This document shows positions 16,762-25,120 of a DNA stretch of 64,000 nucleotides, piece after piece. The stretch is taken from contig NZ_JAXMIH010000006.1 in assembly GCF_034366625.1 (NCBI RefSeq), positions 1,116,001-1,180,000 of the forward strand, read 5' to 3'. Every line of letters starts with the position of its first letter. Within the stretch, counting starts at the first letter, position 1. The position numbers and the translations under genes are program-made. This DNA comes from Prosthecobacter sp. GTDB lineage: Bacteria > Verrucomicrobiota > Verrucomicrobiia > Verrucomicrobiales > Verrucomicrobiaceae. The notes beneath the pieces are model-generated. The model made no database searches. It worked only from the letters and a program-made list of their open reading frames with translations, and was not told the origin of the DNA.

Positions 16762-18168
16762 TTATTCAGCAAACACTTTTGCCAAATCCACCCTGTCCCC
16801 CATCTCGGCAGAGAGCTTCACGAGGCGCTCGAAGAGGCTTTTCTTCATCGCGGCATGTTCGGGGTTCGCAGCGAGGTCGTTCATCTCCTGCGGGTTTTGG
16901 GCGAGGTGGTAGAGGCGGAGGACTTTGGCCTTTGGATAGGCGATCAATTTCCAACCGTCGTGCGTGATGGCGCGTTGGAGTTCCAGATAAGCACCATAGA
17001 CGGATTCGTAGTTCGATTGCTTCTGCCCGCCATTCAGCAGCGGGCGGAGGCTGTTGTAGAAGACGTGCTTCGGCTTCTCGGCTCCGGCGAGATCGAGCGC
17101 AGTGGCCATCACGTCTTGCAGGTAGATCGCGGCATCGTTCTTCGCGCCTTTCGCCACGCCGGGACCGGCGACGAGGAAGGGCACGCGCACGCTGTGGTCA
17201 TACATGTTCTGTTTGCCGAACAAACCGTGATGCCCGACGGCGAGACCATGGTCGGCGGTGAAGAAGATCCAGGTGTTGTCGGCCTGACCGTTCGCATCCA
17301 CCGCGTCGAGGATCTTGCCGATCTGAACGTCGAGGTGCGTGATGAGCGCGTAGTATTCCTGGCGGTGCGTCTTCACGGAAAGCTCCGTGCGCGGCATGGG
17401 CGCGAGGTTTTCATCACGCAGTTTGTGCGAGCAACCGATGTCGTCCTTGTGCGGGTATTCGGGCAGGAAATTTTGCGGCATCTGCATGCGGCTGAGCGGA
17501 TACATGTCGATGAACTCCTTCGGAGCCTGACGCGGATCATGCGGCGCATTGAACGCGGCGTAGATGAAGAAGGGCTTCTCCTGCTGCTTCGCATCGGCGA
17601 GGAAACCGAGCGTGTTGTCGCGCACGACCTCGCTCCAATGCGTGCCGCCTTCCCAGAAGCCGCCGATTGTCTCGTCGAACGGGCTCCAGGCATCGGTTTG
17701 ATCGGCGATGGGCCTGTTGTAGGCGGTGGGAACCGTCTTCGGCATGCCAGCGCGCACATCCTTCACCACATCGAAGCACTTCGCGGCATCGGTCTGGATG
17801 TGCCACTTGCCCGTCATGTAGGTCTTGTAACCGGCCTTTTGCATGAGCTACGGCCAGAGCACGCCGGACTGGCGTTCCTTGTCGGTCGTCTTGTAAACCG
17901 AGTCCGCGTCCCACACGCTGCGCCCGGTGTTCAGCATCGTGCGGCTGGCCACGCACACCGCGCCGCTCCAAGAGCCCATGTTGTAAGCGCGCGTGAACGT
18001 CGTGCCCCGCGCGGCGAGGCGGTCGAGGTTTGGCGTGTCGATGTCCGTGTGGCCGAAGGCGCGCACAGCCTCGTAGGTGTAGTCGTCGGCAAAGAGGAAG
18101 AGCACGTTGGGCTTCGCGGCGAAGAGCGAAGGGCAGAGGGCGAAGAGACAGGCAAGGACAAGCTTCAT
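16762..18168 (-). pseudogene. Sulfatase interrupted by an in-frame amber codon
   Basis: A single sulfatase reading frame from 18168 to 16762 is broken by TAG at 17850-17848. The first part (106 residues) has signal peptide MKLVLACLFALCPSLFA, Asp pair 28-29 and formylglycine motif C72-VASR. The second part continues in the same frame with LMQKAGYKTYMTGKWH and carries the ADHGLAVGHHGL motif and the C-terminal domain. Homologues normally read through this point, so CAG to TAG (Gln to stop) is the simplest explanation. A Met two codons after the stop could restart translation, but that product lacks the active-site Cys. A sequencing error cannot be excluded. Confidence 0.85.
18119..18145. repeat. 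GCGAAGAGCGAAGGGCAG repeat in sulfatase leader (copy 1)
   Basis: This 27-base stretch encodes LFALCPSLFA in the signal peptide. It is identical at 25 of 27 positions to the leader of the SASA esterase at 21607-21633 and similar to 27004-27030, although the mature proteins are unrelated or only distantly related. Confidence 0.65.
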
Positions 18169-18241
18169 GGAGCGTGTGGAAACGCATCGTGGCTGCGCAG
18201 CTTGCGGCGAAGATCGGCGGAATGCCTCAAGGTTGTTGGGC

Positions 18242-18413
18242 GGATGTGTTTGGCGCGAGAAGCTGGCACCACGGTATGACGCATGATCGCCAAACTATCC
18301 GGCTGCGGGGCGTTGGCGAATGCTCTACGAGGCTCGCATGCCTCCCAAGCTGGCCGGATAGTTCGGCGGAGGATGCTTTGGGCGCTGCGAAGCTCAATCC
18401 GCCGAACACATCC
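18242..18413. repeat. Long imperfect inverted repeat (foldback element)
   Basis: Two arms of about 62 bases (18242-18303 and 18353-18413) are inverted copies of each other around a 49-base loop. The outer ends match as ggatgtgtttggcg versus the complement of cgccgaacacatcc (one mismatch). The inner ends are exact: aactatccggc at 18293-18303 and gccggatagtt at 18353-18363. The middle of the arms is more diverged. It occupies most of the 260-base gap between two sulfatase genes. It has no ORF, so it looks like a small non-autonomous element or a large hairpin. Confidence 0.75.
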
Positions 18414-18428
18414 TGCCTACGACAGACT

Positions 18429-19922
18429 TCACTTCTGGTAGTCCGCGCCGGTGAGGCTTTTCAGCACGCTGTCCTGCCATTGACGGAGCTTGGACTGGAG
18501 TTCCTTGGCGAGTTCGGGCTTTTGTTCGAGAAGGTTTGTTTTCTCGGCGGGATCAGCTTTCAAATCGAAGAGCTCGATCTTTGGTGCGCCGTTTTTCTGC
18601 TCATGGATGACGAGCTTGTGGTCGCCCTCAATGATGGAGCGTGCGCCGAGATGATCGTCCTCGGTGATGACGGGATGGTGGAAGTTGGTGAAGTCCCGCG
18701 TGGCCTTGCCACCCATCTTTTTCACGAGCGGCGTCGTGCCCTGCTGAAGCTCGGGCGCGATGTAGGGCTTCGCGCCGGCCACTTTGGTGCCTGCGGCTTG
18801 ATACTCCCAAAAATGCAGTGCCGTGGGCCGCGCTGTCATGGTGCCATTGAGAACCGGCGCGAGGTCGATGCCGTCTATCGGGCGATCAGGCAGTGATTGT
18901 CCTGCAATGGCGGCCACGGTGGGCAGCAGATCACTGGTGCTGGCGCGGACGCTGGTGCTGCGCGGCTTTGGAATGCGCGCGGGCCACTCGATGAGGCCGG
19001 GCACGAGTGTGCCGCCTTCATACACCTCTGCCTTGGCTCCGCGATGCGGAAAACCCAGCGCGGCATCAGGCGAGGTGCCGTTGTCGCCGCAGTAGAAGAG
19101 CAGGGTGTTTTCGCGCAGGCCGTTTTGGGCGAGATGTTTTCTCAAGGTACCGATGGCGCGGTCCATGGCGGTGATTTCGGCGTAGCGCTCGCGCAGAACT
19201 TCGCCTTGTGGACGCTTGGTGGCAGCACCGGTTTCGTTCGAGGTGAGTTTGACCAGCTTCGTGTATTTCGCGGGCAGGTCGTCGTAAAGCGCGAGGTCTT
19301 CGGGCAAACCGCTGTAAGGCTCATGCGGCGAGCCGAACCAGATGACCTGGAAGAATGGCTTCCCGGCTTTCTGGGCGCGTTCGATGACTTGAATGGCCTC
19401 GCGGATGAGGATCTCGGAGCTTTCGCCTTTGAAAAGCTCCGGCGGCCCGCCATTGCGCGAGAGCGAGGGGTTCATCTCGAAGAAGTTGTCATGCGAGAGG
19501 CACTCATGAAATCCCATCGACAGCGGACTCACAGGCGACTCCTTCTTCACCGCGCCGACATGCCATTTGCCGAGATGGGCGCAGTGATAGCCTGCTTGGC
19601 TCAAAAGATGCGCGCTGGTGATCTCCTCCGGCCGGAAGGACCAGCCCGGCGTGAAGGTGCCCATGCGGTTCGGATGCCGTCCGGTGAGGAAACTCGCCCG
19701 CGTGGGCGAGCAGCTCGGATGTGCGGCGTAGAAGCGCTCGAATTTCAAGGCTGTGGCCGCCATCTCGTCCAGCACGGGCGTTTTGACATGCGGATGACCG
19801 TTGTAACCGGTTTCCTCCCAGCCGTGGTCATCGCCCATCATGAGGATGATGTTTGGCGTGGCGGCCTGGAGTGATGCGCACCAAGCAGTGAGGCAGAGGG
19901 ATAGAAGCAGTGATGTTTTCAT
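18429..19922 (-). CDS. Sulfatase (arylsulfatase family)
   Basis: A 497-residue exported sulfatase: signal peptide MKTSLLLSLCLTAWCASLQA, Asp pair 31-32 (MMGDDHGWE), formylglycine motif C71-SPTR, GKWHVGAV and FYCGDNGTSPDA. The 'GWEETGYNGHPHVKTPVLDEMA' type opening is seen in arylsulfatases near N-acetylgalactosamine-6-sulfatase in sequence space; the substrate is not determinable from sequence. It is followed 22 bases before its own start by no gene on the same strand other than the lectin-fold gene (19945), so the order is lectin-fold protein, sulfatase, then the broken sulfatase. Confidence 0.9.
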   Translation of the reverse strand: MKTSLLLSLCLTAWCASLQAATPNIILMMGDDHGWEETGYNGHPHVKTPVLDEMAATALKFERFYAAHPSCSPTRASFLTGRHPNRMGTFTPGWSFRPEEITSAHLLSQAGYHCAHLGKWHVGAVKKESPVSPLSMGFHECLSHDNFFEMNPSLSRNGGPPELFKGESSEILIREAIQVIERAQKAGKPFFQVIWFGSPHEPYSGLPEDLALYDDLPAKYTKLVKLTSNETGAATKRPQGEVLRERYAEITAMDRAIGTLRKHLAQNGLRENTLLFYCGDNGTSPDAALGFPHRGAKAEVYEGGTLVPGLIEWPARIPKPRSTSVRASTSDLLPTVAAIAGQSLPDRPIDGIDLAPVLNGTMTARPTALHFWEYQAAGTKVAGAKPYIAPELQQGTTPLVKKMGGKATRDFTNFHHPVITEDDHLGARSIIEGDHKLVIHEQKNGAPKIELFDLKADPAEKTNLLEQKPELAKELQSKLRQWQDSVLKSLTGADYQK

Positions 19923-19944
19923 GAGATGGGATGTGTGCGGGACT

Positions 19945-20697
19945 TCAACGAACCTTCCAGATCTTCACATCGTCGATCCAGACGGTGTTGTTCACGAGAA
20001 AACTGAACCAACGTTTCATCGGATGTGCGAAACCTTCCGAGCGATGCTTCGCGAGCAGCTTGCCGTCGATGCTCAGGCGCATTTCATCGCCTTCGGTGAC
20101 GAGGACGAGCTCATGCCATTCGGTGTCGGCTTTGTAGGGAACGTTGATGCTTTTGGTCTTCAGCAGCGCTTCGAGATCAGCGGGGACTTTCTCCTTCTTC
20201 GCCACCGCTTCGTCGCGGCGTTTGCGATTCTCCAGGTTCATGATGCCGGTTTTGTGATCGGTCAGTGTGATGCTGGCTTGCGAAAGGATGCCGTAGCAGA
20301 GGTGTCCGGCCCAGATGCCCTTTGTCTCACGGTCCACGAACCCAAGTTGAAGCGTCTCCGCCTTGTTGAGGCCTGGAAAACGGAATCGAATCACCGCGCC
20401 ACCATCGGCAAAACCCGCCTCATGATGAATGTGCGCCGCGTGTTTGGCCTCGACGGAGGCGCTGGCGATCTTGAGGATGCCTTCATCCAGGTCTGCCATC
20501 TTGATGTGCGGCACGCGATCCGCCGTGGCGCTGTTCCAGCCGTTGCCGATGGCCTTGGCGAGGTTGCCGTCTTCTTCACGCTCGAAGGCATCGTGGAAGA
20601 TGAGCGTGCCTTTTTCGCGGAGCCAGGTGGCGTCATCTTGCGCGGAGGCGACAAGGCTGATGGCGAGAAAGTGAGGGATGAGGAGAGAAAGAGTCAT
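19945..20697 (-). CDS. Exported concanavalin-A-like (DUF1080-like) protein
   Basis: A protein of 250 residues with a signal peptide (MTLSLLIPHFLAISLVASAQ) and an all-beta sequence resembling LamG/DUF1080 jelly rolls. Examples are TLIFHDAFEREEDGNLAKAIGNGW at the start, AVIRFRFPGL in the middle and WHELVLVTEGDEMRLSIDGKLLA plus VWIDDVKIWKV at the end. Such domains bind or cleave carbohydrates. It sits 22 bases before the sulfatase at 18429 on the same strand, suggesting co-expression and a role in handling the same glycan. Enzymatic activity cannot be inferred. Confidence 0.7.
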   Translation of the reverse strand: MTLSLLIPHFLAISLVASAQDDATWLREKGTLIFHDAFEREEDGNLAKAIGNGWNSATADRVPHIKMADLDEGILKIASASVEAKHAAHIHHEAGFADGGAVIRFRFPGLNKAETLQLGFVDRETKGIWAGHLCYGILSQASITLTDHKTGIMNLENRKRRDEAVAKKEKVPADLEALLKTKSINVPYKADTEWHELVLVTEGDEMRLSIDGKLLAKHRSEGFAHPMKRWFSFLVNNTVWIDDVKIWKVR

Positions 20698-20701
20698 GAT
20701 G

Positions 20702-20788
20702 GCCTACGGAATACGCGGAAGACACGGAAATCCAAGCCTCCCAGTGATCAGATGTTCCTTTCCGGGTGTTCTGTGTGTTCCGTAGGCA
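20702..20788. repeat. Imperfect inverted repeat between SASA esterase and lectin-fold genes
   Basis: The arms gcctacggaatacgcgg... (20702-20730) and ...gtgtgttccgtaggc (20760-20788) are inverted copies of about 29 bases with about five mismatches. The repeat fills the 92-base gap between two co-directional genes. The arms contain internal ggaa-aca iterations. It may act as a transcript hairpin or be a small mobile repeat. Confidence 0.65.
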
Positions 20789-20789
20789 C

Positions 20790-21659
20790 TCACTTTTGGG
20801 AAAGGAGTTCGAGGAGCTTCGCGGCAAAACGCTTCCCGATCTCGTTCTGCGCGGCGGTGTCGAAATGAACGGCATCGCCGATGTGCGTCTTCAAATCGCG
20901 GGCATCGACGCAGGCCGTGTGTGGCACTGACTTCGGCAGGGCGAGCTGGATCTCATTCATCGCCTTGAGATTCGTGAGCAGCGGCTCCGGCTTCATCTCG
21001 CCGATGGTGCAGGCGATGAAGGGCAGCTCCGGCAGCGCGAGATCGGCGCGGAGGGCTTCGATCATCGCACGCAGACGCTCCGTATGTTGAGGCAGCTCCT
21101 GCGGATTCGCGTTCGCCTCGCCTTGCAGCCAGATGACGCCGCGAATGCGGGCTTTCACCGGCACGGTGGTTTGCATGGCGAGTTTCGCCCGGCGCAGTCC
21201 CTCTTCGTAGAGCTTCGCGTCCTTCTGCCAGAGCTTGATTGACGATCCACCGACCGCGCAGGGAACGAGGCCGATGGCGAGCTTCGGGTTCGCCGCGGCA
21301 ATCGCCTCCGCAAAGGCCAGTCCGGGGCCGACACCGGCGTTGTCGTGTCCTTGGAAGGTCTTCGCATCGCCCGTGAGATGCAGCGGATGCCGCGCGAGAT
21401 ACCACTGGTCGTCTTTGAGATGCATCATGACGATGCGCGGATCACGCTTCGGTTCCTCCGGCATCACGCCGCGCCCTTTCATGTTCGACTGGCCCATGAG
21501 CAGGAACAGATCGAGTTGCGTCGCACCCTCCGGCAGCTTCGTGATATCCACCGCCTCCAACGGTGGCTTCGTCGGCGGTGGTGTGGCGGCTTTCTTGGCC
21601 TTCTGCGCAAAGAGCGAAGGGCAGAGGGCGAGGAGGAGAATGGCGATGGTGCGGTGCAT
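20790..21659 (-). CDS. SASA-family carbohydrate acetylesterase (sialate O-acetylesterase domain)
   Basis: A protein of 289 residues with a signal peptide followed by a Lys/Pro-rich linker (QKAKKAATPPPTKPP). It carries the SGNH-type hallmarks of the SASA/DUF303 family: the nucleophile Ser in LLMGQSNMKGRG (about residue 57), CAVGGSS, GVIWLQGEAN and a C-terminal DAVHFD with the likely catalytic His. These enzymes remove acetyl groups from sialic acid, xylan or other sugars in the periplasm. Being beside sulfatases, it probably de-acetylates the same polysaccharide; that is inference from context. Confidence 0.88.
   Translation of the reverse strand: MHRTIAILLLALCPSLFAQKAKKAATPPPTKPPLEAVDITKLPEGATQLDLFLLMGQSNMKGRGVMPEEPKRDPRIVMMHLKDDQWYLARHPLHLTGDAKTFQGHDNAGVGPGLAFAEAIAAANPKLAIGLVPCAVGGSSIKLWQKDAKLYEEGLRRAKLAMQTTVPVKARIRGVIWLQGEANANPQELPQHTERLRAMIEALRADLALPELPFIACTIGEMKPEPLLTNLKAMNEIQLALPKSVPHTACVDARDLKTHIGDAVHFDTAAQNEIGKRFAAKLLELLSQK
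21607..21633. repeat. GCGAAGAGCGAAGGGCAG repeat in esterase leader (copy 2)
   Basis: This stretch encodes the ALCPSLFA end of the esterase signal peptide. It differs at only two bases from the copy in the sulfatase leader at 18119-18145. Confidence 0.65.
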
Positions 21660-21754
21660 GATGCGTGAACGATGGCCGCACGTTGATTTTACACCGCAGA
21701 GATCGAGAGGACGCAGAGAAAGGCAGATGACTCAACCTCACGGCAGTTGGACCT

Positions 21755-22855
21755 TCAGTCATCATCCAGCGTGCATTCCTCGGACAGTTCTTCGAGGAAC
21801 TCAGGCTTCATGAAGCGAAGATAAGCGCCAACCTCCTTGATCTTCTGTTTGAGTTCGGAGAAGGCGATGAATCGGCAGGAATCTGACAGCGGCGGGTTCA
21901 AGTGGCTGAAAGTGGGCCTGTTGATCTCACTGAAGACTTTGTCCCTGCGGTCATCTGGTGCGACGAGATAAAGAGGAATATTCAAGTTGGGCTGCATCGC
22001 AGTTAGGTCGGACATCCGTAGCAAGCCGGAATAGATCGAAGTCGTGCTCTCTACTTCAAAAGCAGCTACGATGGAGTTGCCTTTGAGCCAGAGAACATCA
22101 ATCAACTCGATGGTGCGGTTCGTGGCATCGTCGAATTGGAGTGGAAGCGATTCCTTCATCTTCGGCATCTCGCCCAATGTCGCGCCGTTGCATGTTCTCC
22201 CGCGATCATTGCGGGCCACCCAAACATCGAAACCCATGTCCGCTCCAAGCCTGAGCAGGAGTGCCTGTATCTCGGTGTGTTCCGTCGGCGACTGCGCGCT
22301 TGCCGACTTTTGATGTAACGTAAGTTCATCATCATCTGGAATGGTCACTGCTTTCTTATCTTTGCCGAAGAAGGCCCTGGGCTTTCGAGCCAGCTTGCGG
22401 GGATCGGTCGGAAGTTTTCGGGGATTCTGCTGTGCGTGACGAAGAGCATCTGCCACCGCCTTGCCGTCACTGCTAGACCACTTCGCCGGAGAGCCACGAA
22501 ACGCTCCCGTCCATGCGTGCTGAGAACTTGCGTTGATAAAGCAGGAGAGACGATCCCGAAAGTCGTGGACTGATATGCCAAACTCAGGATCGAGCACGAG
22601 CAAAGGCTTCACTGGCAATCGGCACGGGAAAACTTGATCCTTCCAGATGGGCGTGTTGTCTTTGAACGGCTTGCCCGTGACCTGAAGGAGACCCACGAAC
22701 CGCGATACACCTGTCAGGTAGCAAAGGAAAATGTCGCCGTTCTTGATCTTTTGGAGAGTGTTCCATCGAGATTCCCTAAAGCCTGTGACATTGCTGCCTG
22801 CCTTCCGAAATTCGTCCCAGCTCACGCCTGTAAATAGATCGAGCCAGTAGTTCAT
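21755..22855 (-). CDS. EVE-domain protein with C-terminal nuclease-like domain
   Basis: A protein of 366 residues without a signal peptide. Residues 1-100 (NYWLDLFTGVSWDEFRKAG..., GDIFLCYLTGVSRFVGLLQV) fit an EVE/PUA-like domain, a fold that reads modified bases in DNA. Residues 190-310 contain a possible PD-(D/E)xK core: IELIDVLWLKGNSIVAAFEVE, with Asp, then Glu-Val-Glu. Together this suggests a modification-dependent restriction enzyme or a related defence protein. The gene is clearly richer in A/T than its neighbours and is unrelated to polysaccharide degradation, which points to recent acquisition. The nuclease assignment is less sure than the EVE assignment. Confidence 0.65.
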   Translation of the reverse strand: MNYWLDLFTGVSWDEFRKAGSNVTGFRESRWNTLQKIKNGDIFLCYLTGVSRFVGLLQVTGKPFKDNTPIWKDQVFPCRLPVKPLLVLDPEFGISVHDFRDRLSCFINASSQHAWTGAFRGSPAKWSSSDGKAVADALRHAQQNPRKLPTDPRKLARKPRAFFGKDKKAVTIPDDDELTLHQKSASAQSPTEHTEIQALLLRLGADMGFDVWVARNDRGRTCNGATLGEMPKMKESLPLQFDDATNRTIELIDVLWLKGNSIVAAFEVESTTSIYSGLLRMSDLTAMQPNLNIPLYLVAPDDRRDKVFSEINRPTFSHLNPPLSDSCRFIAFSELKQKIKEVGAYLRFMKPEFLEELSEECTLDDD

Positions 22856-22935
22856 GGGTTAGTTGAGAAACAGATTGGGTGGAAAGGAAGTTCCCGGAAA
22901 CTTTTACGTGCGGCTCGCGCTATTATCAATCTCGG

Positions 22936-23721
22936 TTACTTCTTCACCGGCCCCGTCCCTTGTGGACTGCTGGTGCGGGGTTTCTCGATCTTGGTGGCAG
23001 TGGAGAGTTTCGCGGCATCGAAGGGCACGAGCGGTGACTCTGGCAGCACTTTGAGGCGGAGGTCTTTGATTTCGACGCGGTTGGGGTTGCCGCGATGGAG
23101 CTGGATGGCGAGGCGGCCTTCAAGCGCGCGTTTCTTTTCGTCGTGGTCGATGAGTTCGGAGGTGGGCTGGCCGTTGATTTGATGGGTGAGGCGGTTGCCC
23201 TTGGCGATGATGATGTATTCGTTCCACTGGCTGACGTCTGCCTTCACAGGCGCGTGTTCGCTGAGCTGCCAGAGGGCGCCGTCGGGGTCGAGGAGGACGT
23301 TTTTTCCGTTGAGGCCGAAGATGCCGCGGCCCTTTTCCTCATACGTCATGCCGGTGTGCTCGATGGCGGGATGGATGTCGCACTGGTAGCCGGTGATGAC
23401 CCACGGGGCGACCTCCGGCAGCTCGCGGCTGCGGTATTGGATGCCGCTGTTGTTGTCGCCAATGACGCGGACGGTGGCGCGCAGCTCGAAGTCCTTCACT
23501 TTGCCGCCGCGCCAGATGAGGAAGCTGTTGTTTGCCATGGCCTCGGGCGCGGGATTGGTGCCGATGACGATGCCGTTCTCGACCTTCCAGAGCTTTGGGT
23601 CGCCATCCCAGCCGGTGAGGTCTTTGCCGTTGAAGAGAGGGGTGAAGCCGTCTTCGACGGCCAATGACGAATGCGGAATGACGAATGACGAAATGAGGAG
23701 AGCGGTGAGGAATGGGCGCAT
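22936..23721 (-). CDS. DUF1080 (3-keto-disaccharide hydrolase-like) protein
   Basis: A protein of 261 residues with signal peptide MRPFLTALLISSFVIPHSSLA. The DUF1080 signature is clear: GFTPLFNGKDLTGWDGDPKLWKVENGIV at the start, FLIWRGGKVKDFELRATVRV, then NSGIQYRSRE and GYQCDIHP. A related gene lies at 46093. DUF1080 proteins are lectin-like glycosidases; some hydrolyse 3-keto-glycosides. It ends with a short basic tail (TGPVKK). The leader is made of ATGACGAA repeats nearly identical to those in the sulfatase at 27066. Confidence 0.88.
   Translation of the reverse strand: MRPFLTALLISSFVIPHSSLAVEDGFTPLFNGKDLTGWDGDPKLWKVENGIVIGTNPAPEAMANNSFLIWRGGKVKDFELRATVRVIGDNNSGIQYRSRELPEVAPWVITGYQCDIHPAIEHTGMTYEEKGRGIFGLNGKNVLLDPDGALWQLSEHAPVKADVSQWNEYIIIAKGNRLTHQINGQPTSELIDHDEKKRALEGRLAIQLHRGNPNRVEIKDLRLKVLPESPLVPFDAAKLSTATKIEKPRTSSPQGTGPVKK
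23663..23695. repeat. ATGACGAA repeat in DUF1080 leader
   Basis: Units aatgacgaatgcggaatg and acgaatgacgaaatgagg encode SSFVIPHSSLA on the minus strand. The array is almost identical to 28333-28364, which encodes SSFVILHSSFSA in a sulfatase. Confidence 0.7.
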
Positions 23722-24212
23722 GGAGTGGTGGAGTCTTGGATTGATGGAGGCGGCTTTATTCCGCGAGTCATCACCATTTGTGATTTTGACGTTTCATTGA
23801 TGGCAGCAGAATGATGGCAGTAGAATTGGGTGAGGTTTCATTCTGCTGCCCCCATTTTACTGCCAATTCGGATTCACAAAACCTTGCGCCCAGAGGTGCG
23901 TGTAGCGATCGCCCAAACTCGGGTGTCTCGCGGAAGATTTCGAGCAGTTCCGTGCCTACTTGCGCACCGTCGAGTCGCGCTGCGAAATCGGCCGGGCTGC
24001 CGATCTGGCCACTTGCTGTGGCCCATTGCGTGATTCGAGCGTCGCGGCCTGACGCCGGTTGCGACGACCTTGCTCGACCGCTTCCTGCCAGGTGATGTGG
24101 CGTTGGTTCTTGTGGGCTGGCATGGGATGAGTGTAGGACTTCGTGGACATTTCGCAAATGGAAGGACGGCAGCGGAGCCATGGCGGCGATGGTAGGACGG
24201 TGGCAGCCTGAT
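23722..24212. repeat. Gene-free stretch with GGCAGCAGAATG repeats
   Basis: No convincing gene in 491 bases. At 23800-23826 there is a direct repeat of atggcagcagaatg / atggcagtagaat. The unit ggcagcagaatg (23802-23813) recurs inverted as cattctgctgcc at 23839-23850, followed by a diverged copy (cattttactgcc, 23853-23864). The rest (23870-24212) keeps short open frames, including a minus-strand frame with ITWQEAVEQGRRNRRQAA, but none has gene-like extent or a start signal. It looks like repeat debris, perhaps with a decayed small gene. Confidence 0.5.
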
Positions 24213-25118
24213 TCAAGGCTGTGCTGGATCCAGCGTCTCGCCGCTCGCGGGCATCGTCTTCGTTGGTTCGCCGGTGAGGAGGCCGTGTTTCACGAGGAAC
24301 TTGTCGGCGGCGATGAGGGTGACGGTTTGCCAGGGGTCTTTGTTGAAGAAGCTGTGCGCCTGACCGGGGGCGATCTGGAGATCGATGGTTTTCGTGCCGA
24401 GGGACTTCCATTTGGCGTGGGCGGTGTCCCAGCCTTTTTTCCAGGAGTCCTGATCGCCGAAGAAGGCGATGGCGGGCGGGAGATCGGCCTTCAGATGGCG
24501 CAGTATGTCGATTTCGGGGTCTTTGTCGTCATCGGTGGCGAAGGCGGGATTGAACCATAGGTAGGCGACGATGCTGGTGTCGATGTCCGTTGGGTCGGCG
24601 GGGTCGTTGAGGCCGGGATTCATCGTGGCAAGGGCGCTGATGTGTCCGCCGGCCGATCCGCCGCCGGTGATGATGCGCTGCGGGTCGATGCCGAGTTCGC
24701 CTGCGTGTTGTTTGAACCAACGGATGGCGCTTTTGGCGTCGGTGACGCACACACGCTTGCGTGTTTCGCCTGCGGGCAGTTTCGCGGCATCGGCCTTGTT
24801 GAGCATCTGATACTCCGACGTGGCGCAGACGAGTCCACGACTGGCAAAGTAAGCGCAGGCGATGCGGAATTGCCCCAACGAGCCGCCGCCCCATCCGCCG
24901 CCGTGGAAAAGGATCATGCCGGGCACCTTCGACTTCGCGGGATCGTGATTCGGCGGAAAGTAGATCTCCATCTGGCGCTCTTTGCCAGCAGAGGTCTTGT
25001 AGATGTAGGGTTTGCCGGCTGGAGCATCGGCACCAATGCCGCCTTTGGCTTTGGCGGGCTTTTCAGCGGCAAGCGATGCACCACAGAGGGCGATGAGGAG
25101 GATGGAGAAGAGTTTCAT
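24213..25118 (-). CDS. Exported alpha/beta hydrolase (esterase)
   Basis: The start at 25118 gives signal peptide MKLFSILLIALCGASLAAE; the frame upstream has no export signal. The product has 301 residues. Features of hormone-sensitive-lipase/BD-FAE type esterases are visible: oxyanion motif FHGGGWGGG, nucleophile in TGGGSAGGH and a late His in GQAHSFF. A Lys/Ala-rich linker (EKPAKAKGG) follows the signal. It is the last gene of the long minus-strand run, two bases after an unrelated small gene. It probably removes acyl groups from the polysaccharide that the sulfatases act on. Confidence 0.85.
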   Translation of the reverse strand: MKLFSILLIALCGASLAAEKPAKAKGGIGADAPAGKPYIYKTSAGKERQMEIYFPPNHDPAKSKVPGMILFHGGGWGGGSLGQFRIACAYFASRGLVCATSEYQMLNKADAAKLPAGETRKRVCVTDAKSAIRWFKQHAGELGIDPQRIITGGGSAGGHISALATMNPGLNDPADPTDIDTSIVAYLWFNPAFATDDDKDPEIDILRHLKADLPPAIAFFGDQDSWKKGWDTAHAKWKSLGTKTIDLQIAPGQAHSFFNKDPWQTVTLIAADKFLVKHGLLTGEPTKTMPASGETLDPAQP

Positions 25119-25120
25119 GG

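Noticed and set aside
17848-17850. TAG as a pyrrolysine codon
   Set aside because: No sign of pyrrolysine genes in the window and no other in-frame TAG readthrough; a nonsense change or error is simpler.
16699-18279. Plus-strand 526-codon frame across the interrupted sulfatase
   Set aside because: The minus strand encodes a sulfatase apart from one amber codon; the plus frame is its shadow, even though it is longer than either half.
23771-24411. Minus-strand short frames as a gene in the gap before the DUF1080 gene
   Set aside because: They overlap repeats, lack a start signal and have no gene-like extent.
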